Shown here: piece by piece, positions 10,501-22,681 of the stretch
Layout of the letters: every line of letters begins with the position of its first letter
Numbering within the stretch: position 1 is the first letter of the stretch
Assembly (NCBI GenBank): GCA_021396245.1
Contig: WNYE01000038.1
Coordinates: forward strand, 186,001-250,000
DNA: 64,000 bases
Direction: 5' to 3'
DNA from: Sporothrix humicola
Taxonomy: Eukaryota; Ascomycota; Sordariomycetes; Ophiostomatales; Ophiostomataceae
The notes under the pieces: model-generated
Told to the model about the DNA's origin: nothing
The model's input: only the letters and a program-made list of their open reading frames with translations
The model's database searches: none
Translations under genes and position numbers: made by a program

Positions 10501-13500
10501 CAGCTATGTTGTTGTGGGCTAGCGTGGAAGAAGGAAAGAAGAAGGTGAGAGCAAGCAGAGATCCAGCAGAATGGGGCCCTGTCAGAAAGCTTTGGGCAGG
10601 CGACGAAATGAGGAAAGAGCCACAAAAAGCCCAGAATCAAAACAAAGAAGGTGCGATGGAACTTGCTGGGGTACGGAGCACAGAGCAGCCAATTTTACGT
10701 GCGAATGGAACAGACGTTTTTGTTCCTTTTTTGGCGGGCGCCGTTCATACCTGCCCGGGAAAGAGCTACGGAGGCCGCGCCTGCCCTGCCGGGAAGCAAA
10801 GCAAAAAACGAGACTTCCCAATGCAGAAATAGCGAGAAATGCGTCACCGCCAGATCGTCATTGAGGAAAGCTCGCTCTTTCCCCTCAGGTTCCCTTCACT
10901 TCGCTGTGCGCTTTCCGCTCACTTTTGCCTCTGTATCTTCCTCTTTTGACCTCTCAAATTGTGTCGCCTTTGTTTACTCTGAATGTTGTGGTGCATAAAT
11001 CTATGGACACCGCCCTGCATAAGCTAGTGCACGCCTTGTTGCCATGGTGTCCAGCTGCATCTGGATGGGCGCGCGTGTCAGTGGCGGGCAAGTGGGCGAG
11101 AATGAGAGGCCTTGCGACGACGACGGCCATTCTGCCATTTTGCATTGACGCCAGGGCCCGAATGGAGACTTTGCGGGCCGCTGTTGGAGCAAGCTACATT
11201 TTTCCTTTATCTGAAAAGCTATTAATGCACACAAATACGTCGGAAAACAAAGCTGCAACGCCAAAAGACGACCACACTGCCGGAACATACTGCTGGTTCT
11301 TCATGGGATGAATGTGGCGCATCGTCAATCGGCATATCCTTATTTTTTTTCCGTCTTTTTGGTTTTCATTATGGTTGTTTTTATCGACGCTTGTATTTCG
11401 CGACATGCCAGTGAAGAATGCGTTGCGTAGAAAACAGTCAAGAGAAACCTCGTAATCTCAAGCTTTTGAGCCTTTGGTTCTGTCGCATTTTTATGCGCCT
11501 CCACTCCAGTGAGCACGCAGTTCAGATGCGACAGCGAATCCCTGCCAGTGATTCTCGCTGGGGGCAGAAAGGCGAGGCCCACAGGGCGTTTGTTTATGTG
11601 TTTATGGTCAACAATGCATCCGCGCAATTGATTGGCTAGCAATTCAAGGTCGGCTTATTGTGGCTGTTTTGGTGTTTATTCTTGGCGAGATTAGTCATCA
11701 ACTGGCCAGCTGGCGAGCACCTGGCCCCCAGTCGGTGACGGACGGCTGCGGATGGGGAATAATCCGTGCCGGTGACGTTACGCCCCCTTGTACCTTTGTA
11801 CCCAATTTTTCCGTCAACGTGCGCCGTTCCTAAAATGGCCTAGCGTTGTCCACCCAGATCGAACGTGGCTCTGGCTCTTTCCTCTTTCTGCATCTTCAAC
11901 CGCCCCGCACGGGCCAGGTCGCGTCTTCCGACAACATTCAATATCAGAGAAACAGCAAAACGATCACTCTTAAAACATAATTTTTGAAATTCAAGCTTAC
12001 TATAAGAATCGCCATGATTTTACAAAACGAATGATACCAAGATTTATGTACAAAGTATAATGGTTGCGCCGAAAATCACGCGCCGGGCCGGGACGGTGCC
12101 AAGCCCGACGGGTTGAAGCGGCAATGCGCCAGGCTGACACGGAGTCACGTGTGTACTTTGGCGACCAAAGTCTCGGCTCTTTTTTTAGCATCTTACGCAT
12201 TTTCAATTTAACTCCCTGTTCGGGATTCTTTTGCAGCACCGCGCACCACCCCCTTGTGTTTCGTCTTAGGGGCGTCTTTTGGTTGGCTTTCGGACAATCA
12301 GTCAAAGCCGTCCAATTCTTTGCCAATTTGTCTCGATTTATTCTGCTTCAGCGTGGGCGGCTACAATAAAATTTATTGAAATCGGAAGGCCTCTCTCCAT
12401 TCCCTCACTCAGTCTTTTCTTTGTCGCATTTCGCAACAATGCCCCTTCCCCTGTCCGATCCTGGAAAACGTCATTTCCTGCGCTTCGAAATTTCATTTCG
12501 CATCTGCGCGCGCGCATCGCCCTTGGGAAGCGCCCTGTATTTCTTTTGGCCTTCTTTTCGTCATTGGCGATTGCCCTTCTTGTCTTTTTTGCATGCGCCA
12601 TAGCTCGCCGCGCTTCTCCTGCCTCTCTTTCCTCTTTTCGAACCATCTCCACCGCCCTTATCTCACCGTTCGCGCGCCGTCCGCGCCTTCCCTGAATTTT
12701 TACTCGTTTTCGGACTTCAGCTTTTTTTTCTTGGTAATCGCCTCAACTTCCCCGCCTTTCCTGCTTTGCCTTTGTCCGCCGCCTCAACAAGAAGCGCAAA
12801 ACTGCGCCACAAACTCTCATGCGATCGAAGAAAAGTAAGCAGAGAGTATTCGGTGTCGCGATCGCATCTATGCATCTGTATTATAAGATAGAATTGGGAC
12901 TGTCGCAAACCACGCCTGCAAGGCACCGTCTCGAGATCAGACCCAGGTCCCTGCCTTATTAGGCTGACCGGCTCTTTCCTTCGCTTTGTTTTTCCCCTGT
13001 TCCAACAGTTTTGCGATTTTGCTTTCTCATCGCTCTTTCCTGCGACTTGTCGCCCTCTGACTCTTTCCATTTTTTGCGACGGCACTTGCGGGCTTTTAGG
13101 AAGCGGCCAACTGTGGACGGCCCGGCGCAAATCGCCGATAAAAAAAAAGTTAACTGCCACACTTTCTGCCACACAGTGCCAGAGATGATCGAATTTGTGA
13201 AGTTTTACGGTCCAAGAAAAAACTTGTTTGCGAAGCAAGCCAAAACACCATCATCATCGCATTCCCCCTCTTTTGCAAGTCGCACATATGCGTAGAAAGA
13301 ACGTCCACACTTACGTACGACGTGTCAACTGCCTTTTATGCCCACTATGAGCATCGGCGCATTCTGGCTTTGATATGCAGGTAGGCGCGATGCGCTGCCT
13401 TTGCGCTTCCTTCCCGTAGCTACTCTCGTTGCTGTAATAGCCCTTGGGAACTCACACCTCATTTCGCACAGCTTCATCTGAAAGCCAATGGGTTCGTCCT

Positions 13501-13562
13501 ACCTTGTTTCGCTCTGGACGTCGCATGTGGCTGCGCATGCGACCGCCGTGAAGGAGAGGATG

Positions 13563-13583
13563 GGGAGATGGGAGATGGGAGAT
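13563..13583. repeat. Tandem GGGAGAT x3
   Basis: Three perfect 7-bp copies sit in a purine-rich stretch. No coding context is seen. Confidence 0.7.
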
Positions 13584-14797
13584 GGAGAAGCCCAGGGGAA
13601 GCGCCCGGCTGTTTGCCGCCAGCCTCATTCTGCGCGGAGCAGCTGTTTCGTCTCACGTCTGCACATCGTCGCAAGAAAACGCCAAAGGAATCCAAGAAGC
13701 CAAGGTGTGGTAAGGCAGGTCAGCGCATTCTACAATTCGTCCAGAGGATGGACGACTACGTGAGATACAACGTCAAATGCGCTGGCACCTCTGAAGCCCC
13801 AAAACTTCCCCAATGCCCAACATGCACGGCCAAGAGTCCACAGTCGCAGTGCATCTACGGAGCGCACTCCTGCTCAGGAAAGCAAAGGCCGGATCAAGTG
13901 CCGCTACGATCCTGCATTGCGTTGCGCTGAGCGTGGAACCGGTTCAGGCTGGAATTGCAAGAGTAATGTGTGCCCACGAGCGAGCCAGAGAAAGCCAGAG
14001 AGTGCGCAACCATGCGATTTCAGTCTATATGTATCAGTCGATGATGAGGTTTGGGGTGTCAGAGACAGAAACAGTGGGCAAAGTACGGAGGAGAGAGGGA
14101 ACAGTGGAGGGACAGGGCCGGTGGCGACTTTCGATTGCTCAGAGAGAACTAGAGACCCCGGAGAGCGCAAGAAAGCAGCACGATTAAACGAGGTTTTATT
14201 TGATTTGCTTTGCCGGTTTTGATTGTTTTTCGTCATTCCCCAGCCCCATGGCCTGTCCTCTGAGCGGACAGTCTTCGTTTCGCCCTTCCAGTCGCCGTTG
14301 TACGTGTCTAATTCTCTTGTCGTGATCGGCCCCCCGTCTCGTGTTTAACACATCAATTACCCGGAATTCCCAAGAAACACGCAAAAGGGCAAAGAGCCAA
14401 AGCGCAGCCCACCCTCCCGTTTGTGCAGGAACTCCGTCGCATGTCGCAGTACTTATACAAGAGCAAATTGTAGACGATATACAGGAGACAGATGGGACGG
14501 TAGAGATACAGTAGTTGCTGAAATCTGAAATGGCAATGCAATATGCAGTTCCTGTAAAGAACGCGCAACCGGCAATGCGCCGCGTCCACGCAGCAAGATC
14601 TACGGGCAAGACATGGGAGCCCGATCGACAACGGGAAACCGACAAGCACAAAGACGAGGCGCCCTCATCCTTTTTTCCCTCTACTTATTTCTCTGCTGTC
14701 TCCGTGCAAGAAAGCGGTGACGGACAGCGACGGGCGGTGACGGCCCCTGCAGGAGCGTAGCAGTTTAACCCAACGTTCTTCGGCGCATCCACCCTCC

Positions 14798-14839
14798 AAA
14801 TAAAATAATAAATAATAAAATCAAATAAATAAATAAAAA
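14798..14839. repeat. AAATAA-type AT-rich microsatellite
   Basis: About 42 bp consists almost only of A and T, in AAATAA/AATAAT units, within the cyclin-regulator gap. It is conspicuous against its GC-richer surroundings. Confidence 0.75.
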
Positions 14840-15582
14840 TGCCAACCCATCAGGGTGTGTCCAGGGACTCTCTCACCACTCACCAGTCTTGTTGCCGGAC
14901 CATATCTGCACACAATATGCACGAGATATGTTTACAACATGCCCTCCACAGGATGTGTGAGTGGGTTTTCTTGGGAGGCGCGTTGCCTGCTGTCCAACTG
15001 CCATCGTTTGCGGTCCTGTCCGTCCTCTTCAGTATGTACCTAATGTACTCTGTATGCAAGAAGATAATTTCTGGTGGTCTCGCGATGCACCCTTTTTCTG
15101 CTCCTAGCGCAGTGGCGGCGGGACTGCCTAGCACTGAAAAATAAAACTGCGACGTGCAGTTCGAGGTTCTTGGCCTTTTTTGTAAGAAGGAGAAAGGCGG
15201 CGGTCTGGCGCGTGAACTGCAGGCTTTTTCTCTGTTTCCTTCTGGCATTCTTTTGGCCTTTTTTGTGCTCGTATCTTGCGTATCTTGTCAACGGTTCTCT
15301 CTTCTATTTTCGCTCGTCCTTCTTCCGGGAGTATTGCTCCCTCATGTCTCGCCATGGCTGCCATCCGTCATCCTTCTTCCCTATCTCACTTGCACCGTCT
15401 TGTCTCCTTGTCTGGCTGCCCGCATTCCACGTCGCTGGCTCTCGGGGGAGATTGCGCGCAATTGCGCCTTAGTCTGGCCGGCCCAGGCCAGGCCCTCTCT
15501 CCAAGTTTGGAGTTTGCGACTCAATCGCACCCCATTGAGTCTTCAGTCCTTCTTGTTCGGATCGTCTTCCAGATGTCCGCAC

Positions 15583-15606
15583 ATCCAGTCATCCAGTCAG
15601 CCAGTC
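15583..15606. repeat. Short tandem ATCCAGTC repeat
   Basis: Two perfect copies of ATCCAGTC are followed by a third imperfect one (AGCCAGTC). Confidence 0.6.
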
Positions 15607-17873
15607 AAGTCCCGTTGGTTCTGTTTTGTTGTAGTTTGGCCTGTGTCCCTAGCCGGCCTCTCCACACCCCTGCTTTTTGCTCCCTGGCCTGTCTCGTTCG
15701 TCTTTGTTCTTCACGCTTCACGTCTTTCTCTCTTTTTGCGTCTTTGGGTCTCTCTTGCAGTCTCCGCCTTTGGCTGGCGGCGTCTTTGATTCGATGACCG
15801 CCTCGCACCTGAAACGGGCCACTTGCCAGCGCATGCGGCCGTCGACGGGCCTTCCAGCGCGTGTGGTGTAGTGGTGCTCCCTGGATTGTGCATTCGTACT
15901 CGTTCTTCGTGAAAATTGGAGCTGGAGCTTGACCTTGTGCTTAAACTCGAGCTCGAAGCAGTTCGTGTTGTTTCTTTTTCGTTCCTTATTTCTCATTGTA
16001 TTTCTTTTTTGTTGTTCCTTCACCTCCTGCCATGTTCATTTCACATTTGCGCTGAGGCCTGCGCTCTTTCCCAATGAAGGCTGTGGGCCTGCGCCTGGCC
16101 TTTTCGTTCCTCGTTCCTGGCAGGTTTTTTGCTGTAATGCTTCGAGTGGGTTCCCCACACCCAGAGGAGTCAATGGCCCATTTGGCCTTGCCTCAGTGGA
16201 CCGACAATGGCCAAGCGTAATGGACAGGCGCAATGGTCAGGAGAGGGCTTGTTCACCGTAGTATACCTCCTCAAAGACAATGCAATGCTTCAAAAGAGCT
16301 TCAATCGCAGTTGCCTTTTTGTTCACAGTCGCTCTTACCTTACTAGAGCTACATTGCAGGTCTTTCTTTCCCTTTGAACTGCCTGCGCAATGAAACACGT
16401 TTCCTTGGCTAATCTGCGCCTGCCTTCTGGGGTGTGGTGCGCAATGCGCTTGCCGCTGGAGGGAGGGGGCAAGGAGAAGGAGCGGCATGCGCGCGACGAC
16501 CACGTACGGTGCCGATTCGACAGTCAAGAACTGTGCAACGGCGAGGGAAAGAGCAACCTCAAAAGAAGCAGGAAAGCAGCGGAGTACTGAGGAAAAGTAC
16601 GATGTATCACAGACGTCGTCCCTGCAGCCAGTGCCTCCAGTTTGGTACCTCAACGCTTCAACCTGTTCTACCAGACAAGCGTAATATGACCTCGTTTCGT
16701 TCCTTCCCAGAACCGCCGTTTCGTCACCGCGCAGAAGCTGGCCGCCTAGTCGCATTTCTTCTCTTGCTGACGACGACAAAGAAAGAGCCCCTGGCCGGAC
16801 TGGACTTGTTAACTGGCGAACTGGCGAACGGCGCAAATCGCAAAAGCAAAAAGGAACAAATCGACAAATCCCCGCCCACTTAAAAGCAACAATCCTGGCT
16901 CGCCTGCCTAGCCTCGAGGTCATGGAGTCACTGTCCATTTCAAGAATGTCCATGTCAGATACCCTTAGACGTCCTACAAAAAAGAAGCTCCATCTCTGGC
17001 CGCCCAACAAGGTTGCGCAAAAAGCCGAAGAAAGGAAACAAGGAGCCAAAGAAACAAGAGACAGCCAAGGCTCGTGTCTGTCGCTCGTTTTCGCCCGTGG
17101 TCAGGGCGCCGCGAGGTGTGCCTTTGAGCCCTTTGACGACTCAACCCGGCGCATCATCTGCCTTGCGCCATTGGCTACGCCTTCTTTGCCCATTCCCCCC
17201 TCTCCTCTTCCTCGTTCGTCAACCCTCCTTCACGGGCTGTGGTGTGTTCTGGTTGTCCCCTCCTTTTCCTGTTGCGAGCATTGGACAAGCATGGACAAGC
17301 AATTGGCTGTTTCTGTGTTTCTGCAGTCGTCCCTTTCCGTTGCTTTGTCGTTTTGGCTACTGGGTCTTTGTGTCTGTCTGCATCTGTCTGTCTCTCTTTT
17401 GCCTTTCTTTCCACATGCACTCTCCCGTAAAGTCGCACGACGGCGACGACGATCCTTTCTGCAAGAATTGGGGTACAAGGGAAAGGTGGTCAAGAAGCAA
17501 ACACGGTGTGGTCATAGAGTAAAGAACCACGGCCAATGCCTTCCGTATGCCGTCAAAAATGAGAAGTACTCTGTCAAGGAAGAAATATAAGACGGCCGCC
17601 ATGCGACCGGGCCTGGCCAGACGAGGCCATCGCCATCTTGTTTCCTGCGGAGCTGTCGTTGCGAATCATGTATTTGTTTGTTCAGAGTCTCTTTATCCCT
17701 CTGCACTCCGGATCGTCCCAGAATGAGCTCGCACTGGTCTAGCCTGGCGAAACGCAACAACCAGCGGCGATCCGTGGCCCGGGTGAGATAATGGATGGGT
17801 TTACGCTCTGTGGGTGTGGCGGCGCTATCGCATGGCGAGATGGTCAGCTGCGGCCCTTTTGTATCTTTTCACA

Positions 17874-17889
17874 GTGTGTGTGTGTGTGT
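17874..17889. repeat. (GT)8 dinucleotide repeat
   Basis: Eight uninterrupted GT units lie in non-coding sequence. Confidence 0.8.
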
Positions 17890-18894
17890 CGGTCTGTCTC
17901 AACCGTACCTCTGTTCCTTTACGTCGTAGAGAGTATCGAGAGTGTTCCTTTTGTTCCTCTTGCTTTTCGCAAACTATCTTACTCTACATTCCCTCGGACA
18001 GTGTGTGTGATATGCCAACCCTCGTGAGCGCACTTGGCAAGATAAACTCTCGTCTGCGTGTGCCAAGCCACAACATCGAGAAAACAGTACCTCTGCCACT
18101 CTTTCCTTTGCAACAACCACGAGCGCAATAAGCATATTTCGAGGATATGAGATGCCTTATATTATCTTCTTTCCATATACATGTACATTTGTTTGTCGTT
18201 CCTTCCTCAAGTGCCTCCTGCCTCTTTCTCGATAAGCTACGGCTGTCGGCGCCTCACGGAACGCTACAGTACTAACCCACTACGCACGGAGCTGGTGTAT
18301 GCGCTCCGATACGCTACTGCCTCAGATTGCCCACAGCCTGCAGCAGGTGCCAGCCGCCGCAGGGTCTCCTGCCCCAACTAATTCTGGTTTTGGTCTGGTG
18401 AATGCCGACAAGGTGAGGATCGTGGAAAGAGTTCATTGTCGTAGAATAGACGGGATGGGAAAGATAGATACAGGATAGACATAATAGGTGCTCTGTACTG
18501 AGCAAGAGCACTTGAATGGACCTTCCAGTACCATTGAGCGCACCAGGTGCAACTGCCCGCTGAATAGCAACAACCAACATGGGAAGGAACGCCCAGACTT
18601 GGTTCCTACTACTTCTGGTGTCCTTGCCTGCCCGCCCACGAGTTAGTCTCGTGCTGGTGCTGAGTGATGCTGGGCGGTACTTTCCCTTTTTCCCAACCGG
18701 GCGGCTACAGCGGCCAGCGCACACTAGTCACCTGTCAGGCGAGGGGAGCCCTGAAAGCCGCCTGTCAACCGGCGCTGTAAATTTCTGTCCAGCACATGCT
18801 TTCCCTGGACCCCAGCGCCCCTTCCCCTGAAGTATCGCCTGTGCCAACTGGTTTTGTCCGCACCAGCCGGCAGAAACAGCGCGAAAAAATGCCT

Positions 18895-18926
18895 GCCCGC
18901 CCTAAGCCCGCCCTAAGCCCGCCTAA
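18895..18926. repeat. 11-bp tandem repeat GCCCGCCCTAA
   Basis: Two perfect 11-bp copies are followed by a third copy lacking one C. The repeat lies about 1.25 kb before the C6 regulator start, near the beginning of a CT-rich stretch that may be its leader. Confidence 0.75.
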
Positions 18927-18934
18927 GCCAGGCC

Positions 18935-19070
18935 AGGCCCTTTTTCCTTCCCCTTCCCATTCTCTCCCTCCTCTCTCTTCCTCTTCCCTTTGCCTCGCCT
19001 TTGCCTCAAACCTCTCTCCAAACCTCTTCTCGCCCAGTCCGACCAACCTCAACAACCACCACATCAACAG
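18935..19070 (+). promoter_or_regulatory. CT-rich tract ending at a leader splice donor
   Basis: A run of CTTCCCC/CTCTCC pyrimidines passes into CAACAACCACC-type sequence and ends in CAG/GTAAGC at 19070/19071. This looks like the transcription-start region and first non-coding exon of the C6 regulator gene, whose ATG is 1.1 kb downstream. The acceptor was not settled; cDNA is needed. Confidence 0.4.
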
Positions 19071-19870
19071 GTAAGCCCATATTTCGTTAATTCTGCATCT
19101 CGAGCCATCTGTCTTCGCATCCAAGGCATCCTGTTTGCTTTTTGCAGTCGCAGTGCAGTGTTCTGACTCGTTTCCGGTCGACCCTTTGCAGGCCCTTTTT
19201 CTCACCCATTTTTTCGCCTCGCAGCAGAAAAAATCACAGCCAAAATCCCCATCGACTTGATTCACGGCGCCGCCCACGCCGCCCACGCCATCATCTTTTG
19301 CATCTGGTATGTTTTTCTGATCATCTCGAAGCATGCGATCGCTTCCGGCTGTGTTTTTTTGCTTTCCCTCCTATCGGCGGCATCGATCGGCAGAGTTCTT
19401 TGCAGGCCTCGTCTGCCAGACTCTTCTGCAGCCAGTGTGCTCCACATCCGCCAGCCGGGTGCCATCAACTCTTTCGCAATGGGCCGTCGACTGTCGTTTC
19501 TTTGCATCTGTGTCGTTTCTGTCGTCATTTTCACTATTTGCTAACATTCGACTTGTTTGTCTGCCAGATATTCGAAAAAAAATCACTCCATACACTCGAC
19601 ATTTTTCCCTCCCTCAAGAACCGGCCGCTACGGCTGCCTCTTCTCTCTCTAAAGCGGTGACGCCCACTGCCGTGGTCTGACGACAACGACCAGACGCAAG
19701 AAAGGCCAAATACACAATACAAACGGACGGAAGACGGAAAAGACAAGCTGAAAGCGAGACGTTCTGGTGTCTGGCTTTGCGCTCGCTCCAAACAGGCGTC
19801 GCAGAGATCAAGGACTAGGACTGCCGCCCAGGCCATTCCTTCCTGCCGCCATTGACTGGCTGGCCTTCAA

Positions 19871-20000
19871 TCGCTCTCTCCCAAAAAGCACTCCTCCTAC
19901 ACTCCTTCCATCGCCGACTGCGTTCGCCGACACTTCCTTCCTTTCTTTCCATTTACACTCTTTCCTTCTCTTTTTTTGAACTTCAGTCCTTTTTTTCGGC
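19871..20000 (+). promoter_or_regulatory. CT-rich tract close to the C6 regulator start
   Basis: Dense TTCC/CTTTC pyrimidines on the sense strand end about 170 nt before the ATG. The tract is probably part of the 5' leader or proximal promoter. Confidence 0.4.
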
Positions 20001-20168
20001 ACTTCACACTGTGTGCAGAATCTGGAAGTAGCGTCAAGAACAGTCGGAAAGAAGCCGGACAAGGATACTCGAACAGCGAATATCCTCACAACCTCCATAC
20101 CCTCCCACATTTATCACTCTCTTCCAGAAGGAGCTTTCAAAAGTCCCTTTCTTCACACATTCCATACA

Positions 20169-22681
20169 ATGGACTATTCACACACATCCCCTCATATGTC
20201 GCCGTCTGCAGCCTCATCAGCGCAGGTCGAGCCGAAGACAGTCCGCTTCCAGCTGATCTCCCCAGACTCGCCGCATACCACGGCGCGCCTGCCCATGCGG
20301 GTTCAGATCTACCCTCATGATGCCACAGACTCAATTGTGACTACCGTCAAGAACTTCTACGGCCTCTACTCGAGCCCAACAAGCTCTAAGGGTGTTAGCT
20401 TTGAGGATGAGGCCGGCAACACTATGATTGCCCGCTACGAAAACTTCCGCAACAACATGGTTGTCTACGTTCGCGTCATTGAAGAGCCTGCGCTGTCTCC
20501 CAGTGGCTATGCCTCGCGCAACTACCATTCTCCGCCGGCTGTATCTGGCCACCCCTATGGCAATGGCAGCGAGGGCAACTCGTACTATCCTCCTGGCCAC
20601 GGCGCTTCGTCGCTGCAGCACTTCCACCATCTGCAGGAGCAGCACGGTGAATACATTTCGCGCCCGGGCTCACGCACCTCGCGCAAGCGCAGCGTGTCGC
20701 CCAATAGCAATCGCGGTCGTCGCAGTGTCTCAGCCAGCACAAACTCCAAGAACCGGTCACGGTCTTCCAAGAACCGCCAGCAGTCGGACGCCTATGGCCC
20801 TGACAGCATGGCTGGCTACAGCAGTGGTGATGGTGCCCCTGGCTCCAACAACGGCCGAAGCAAGGAGCAGCAGCCGATTGGCAATACGGACATCAGCCTT
20901 GAGAACATTGTCGAGGGTGGCCGTCGCAAGCGGGCCAAGTTTGAGAGCTCGGTAAGTCAGACCAAAAATTGTCTCTATCTTTGTATGGCGCGAACAATTG
21001 GATTGCAATGCCATCCCTTTCCACGACATTTTCTTCATTGTCGTCCGTTCTATTTGAAAGGCTTTCAATCCTTCCAATGATTGGCTCGGTCGCCCTTTTT
21101 ATCGTGCATCGACTAATCCTTTGTCTTTTTTCCACTTAGGAACTGCCCCTGTTCGCTCCTCCCCAGATGCCCGCGGCTACCTCAAACCCTTCCGTGTCCC
21201 CTGCCCGTCGCTCCGACCACCGTCTTTCCCTCCCTTATGTCCACCCGGGCCAGAACCCCTTCAGCGGTGCTGGCGCCCTGCACTCGCCGCAGCACTATAA
21301 CACACACTTTGGCCAAGGTGGCGTTTACGCCACACCCGGCTCTGACGGGCGCCGCACACGTGCTAGCCTTGGCTACACCCACAACGGCGTCAATGGCGGC
21401 GTTCTTCCGACGCCGGACCCCACCGTCAGCTCCATGTCAGAGGAAGACAAGGACGTTGCCATGCAGCTAATGCGCCTTGGCGAGATCTCCAACATCTCGT
21501 ATGGCCGCACGTCCACGTCGACCCAGGACGATACTTTCAGTGGTCGTGCCGATGCTGCTTCGTCTACTGGTGCCACCAGTGACTCTGAGAGCGAGAGCGA
21601 GGGTGAGAATAGCGAGGACTACGATGATGACGAGGTCGCTCCTCCTCACCGCAAGCAGAGACTGGATCTGGATGGCGCCAGCCGCAAGATCTACCAGTCT
21701 GTGGAGCCGGCCGACGATGACAGCGCCGATGCCGATTACAAGGATAGTGCCCAGATGCCCGGCCTAATGGCCGCTCCCAAGCTGAAGAAGGTGGCAAAAG
21801 CCAACGGTGCCACCAAGCAGTCGCGTCCTCAGACATCCGCTCCCAAGGCCAAGCCCAAGACGAGCAAGGCCAAGGCCGCTGCCAACAATGGCGCTCAGTT
21901 CCCTGGCGCAAACGGCACTACCACCAATGGCTCTGCCAAGTCCAAGAAGGCCAATGGCGCCAACGCTGCTGCCAGCGTCCCCATGTCCCCAGCCTCGCTG
22001 CCGCCTTCTCGCAAGCTCTCGGTTTCCTCTGCCGGCGGCCTTCCCCCTATCGCTGCTGGCCCTGGTGCCGTTCCTGGTGCTGGTGGTCTTGGCGATGAGG
22101 ATGTTGCCGACCTGTCGAGCAAACCGCGCTGCCAGCGCTGCCGCAAGAGCAAGAAGGGTTGCGATCGTCAGCGCCCCTGTGGCCGCTGCCGGGATGCCGG
22201 TATCCCTGCCGAGCTGTGCATCAGCGAGGACGAAGGCAACGGACGTAAGGGCCGCTATGGCCGGCACATGGGCGTTCCCGTGAAGAACACTGCAGGTGGC
22301 GCCTCCTCTACGTCTATGCAGCCGCCCCCGCCTCCGCCCCAGCAGCTTCAGCAGCAACCCCAGCAGGTGCCCATTCCGCAGCCTCACCAGCAGCAGCAGC
22401 AGCCCGTCCTCACCTTCGTGCCGACTGCCATCCCGTCGCCGTCGCACCAGGCTCCGGTGATGCACGCGCCTGTCCAACAGAACCCTCTGCCGCCTCAGCT
22501 CCAACAGCTGCAGCAGATCCTGCCTCCCCAGGTGCCCTCGCAGCCTCAGCCTTCCCAGCCGATGAAGACTCTGCCCGCTCTTCTCCCGCCAGCCCACATC
22601 TCCTCTACACCGATCATCGCTCCCACGATCCCGGCGCTGATGGCGGCCAGCTCAGAGAAGAACAAAAAGCGCAAGCGGTAA
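20169..22681 (+). CDS. C6 (Zn2Cys6) regulator with C-terminal zinc cluster, two exons, 774 aa
   Basis: Exons are 20169..20951 and 21140..22681, joined in phase 0 across a 188-nt GT-AG intron. The ATG at 20169 has A at -3 and begins MDYSHTSPHMSPS; the frame is open further upstream without an ATG. Residues about 24-105 (TVRFQLISPDSPHTTARLPM ... NNMVVYVRVIEEP) form a compact, well-ordered segment that looks conserved and may be a beta-grasp-like fold (inference). A basic Ser/Arg stretch follows, then acidic and Ala/Lys-rich disordered regions. The zinc cluster is at residues 592-621, with Cys at 592, 595, 602, 608, 611 and 621 (CxxCx6Cx5CxxCx9C) and the basic RKSKK loop. The tail is Pro/Gln-rich and ends in a basic KNKKRKR, a likely nuclear signal. 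No fungal-specific TF middle domain was seen. It should bind DNA in the nucleus; its targets are unknown. Confidence 0.88.

Larger units (their letters stand above)
9492..20168. other. 10.7 kb gap between divergent cyclin and C6 regulator genes
   Basis: No open frame here reads like a protein family; the longest (270 codons at 16237-17049, minus) is low-complexity. The left kilobase is CT-rich on the minus strand (cyclin sense), and the right 5 kb has several CT-rich stretches on the plus strand (regulator sense), so much of the gap probably serves as promoter and leader for the two genes. A good leader splice donor (CAG/GTAAGC) lies at 19071, with acceptor-like sites at about 19147, 19190 and 19406. 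Short tandem repeats are listed separately. Confidence 0.6.

Noticed and set aside
16237..17049. A 270-codon minus-strand frame in the 10.7 kb gap
   Set aside because: No motif or family likeness was found and its codon use is unlike the neighbours; treated as chance.
21764..22597. A 277-codon minus-strand frame rich in Leu and Arg
   Set aside because: It is the antisense of the Ala/Lys/Pro-rich part of the C6 regulator.
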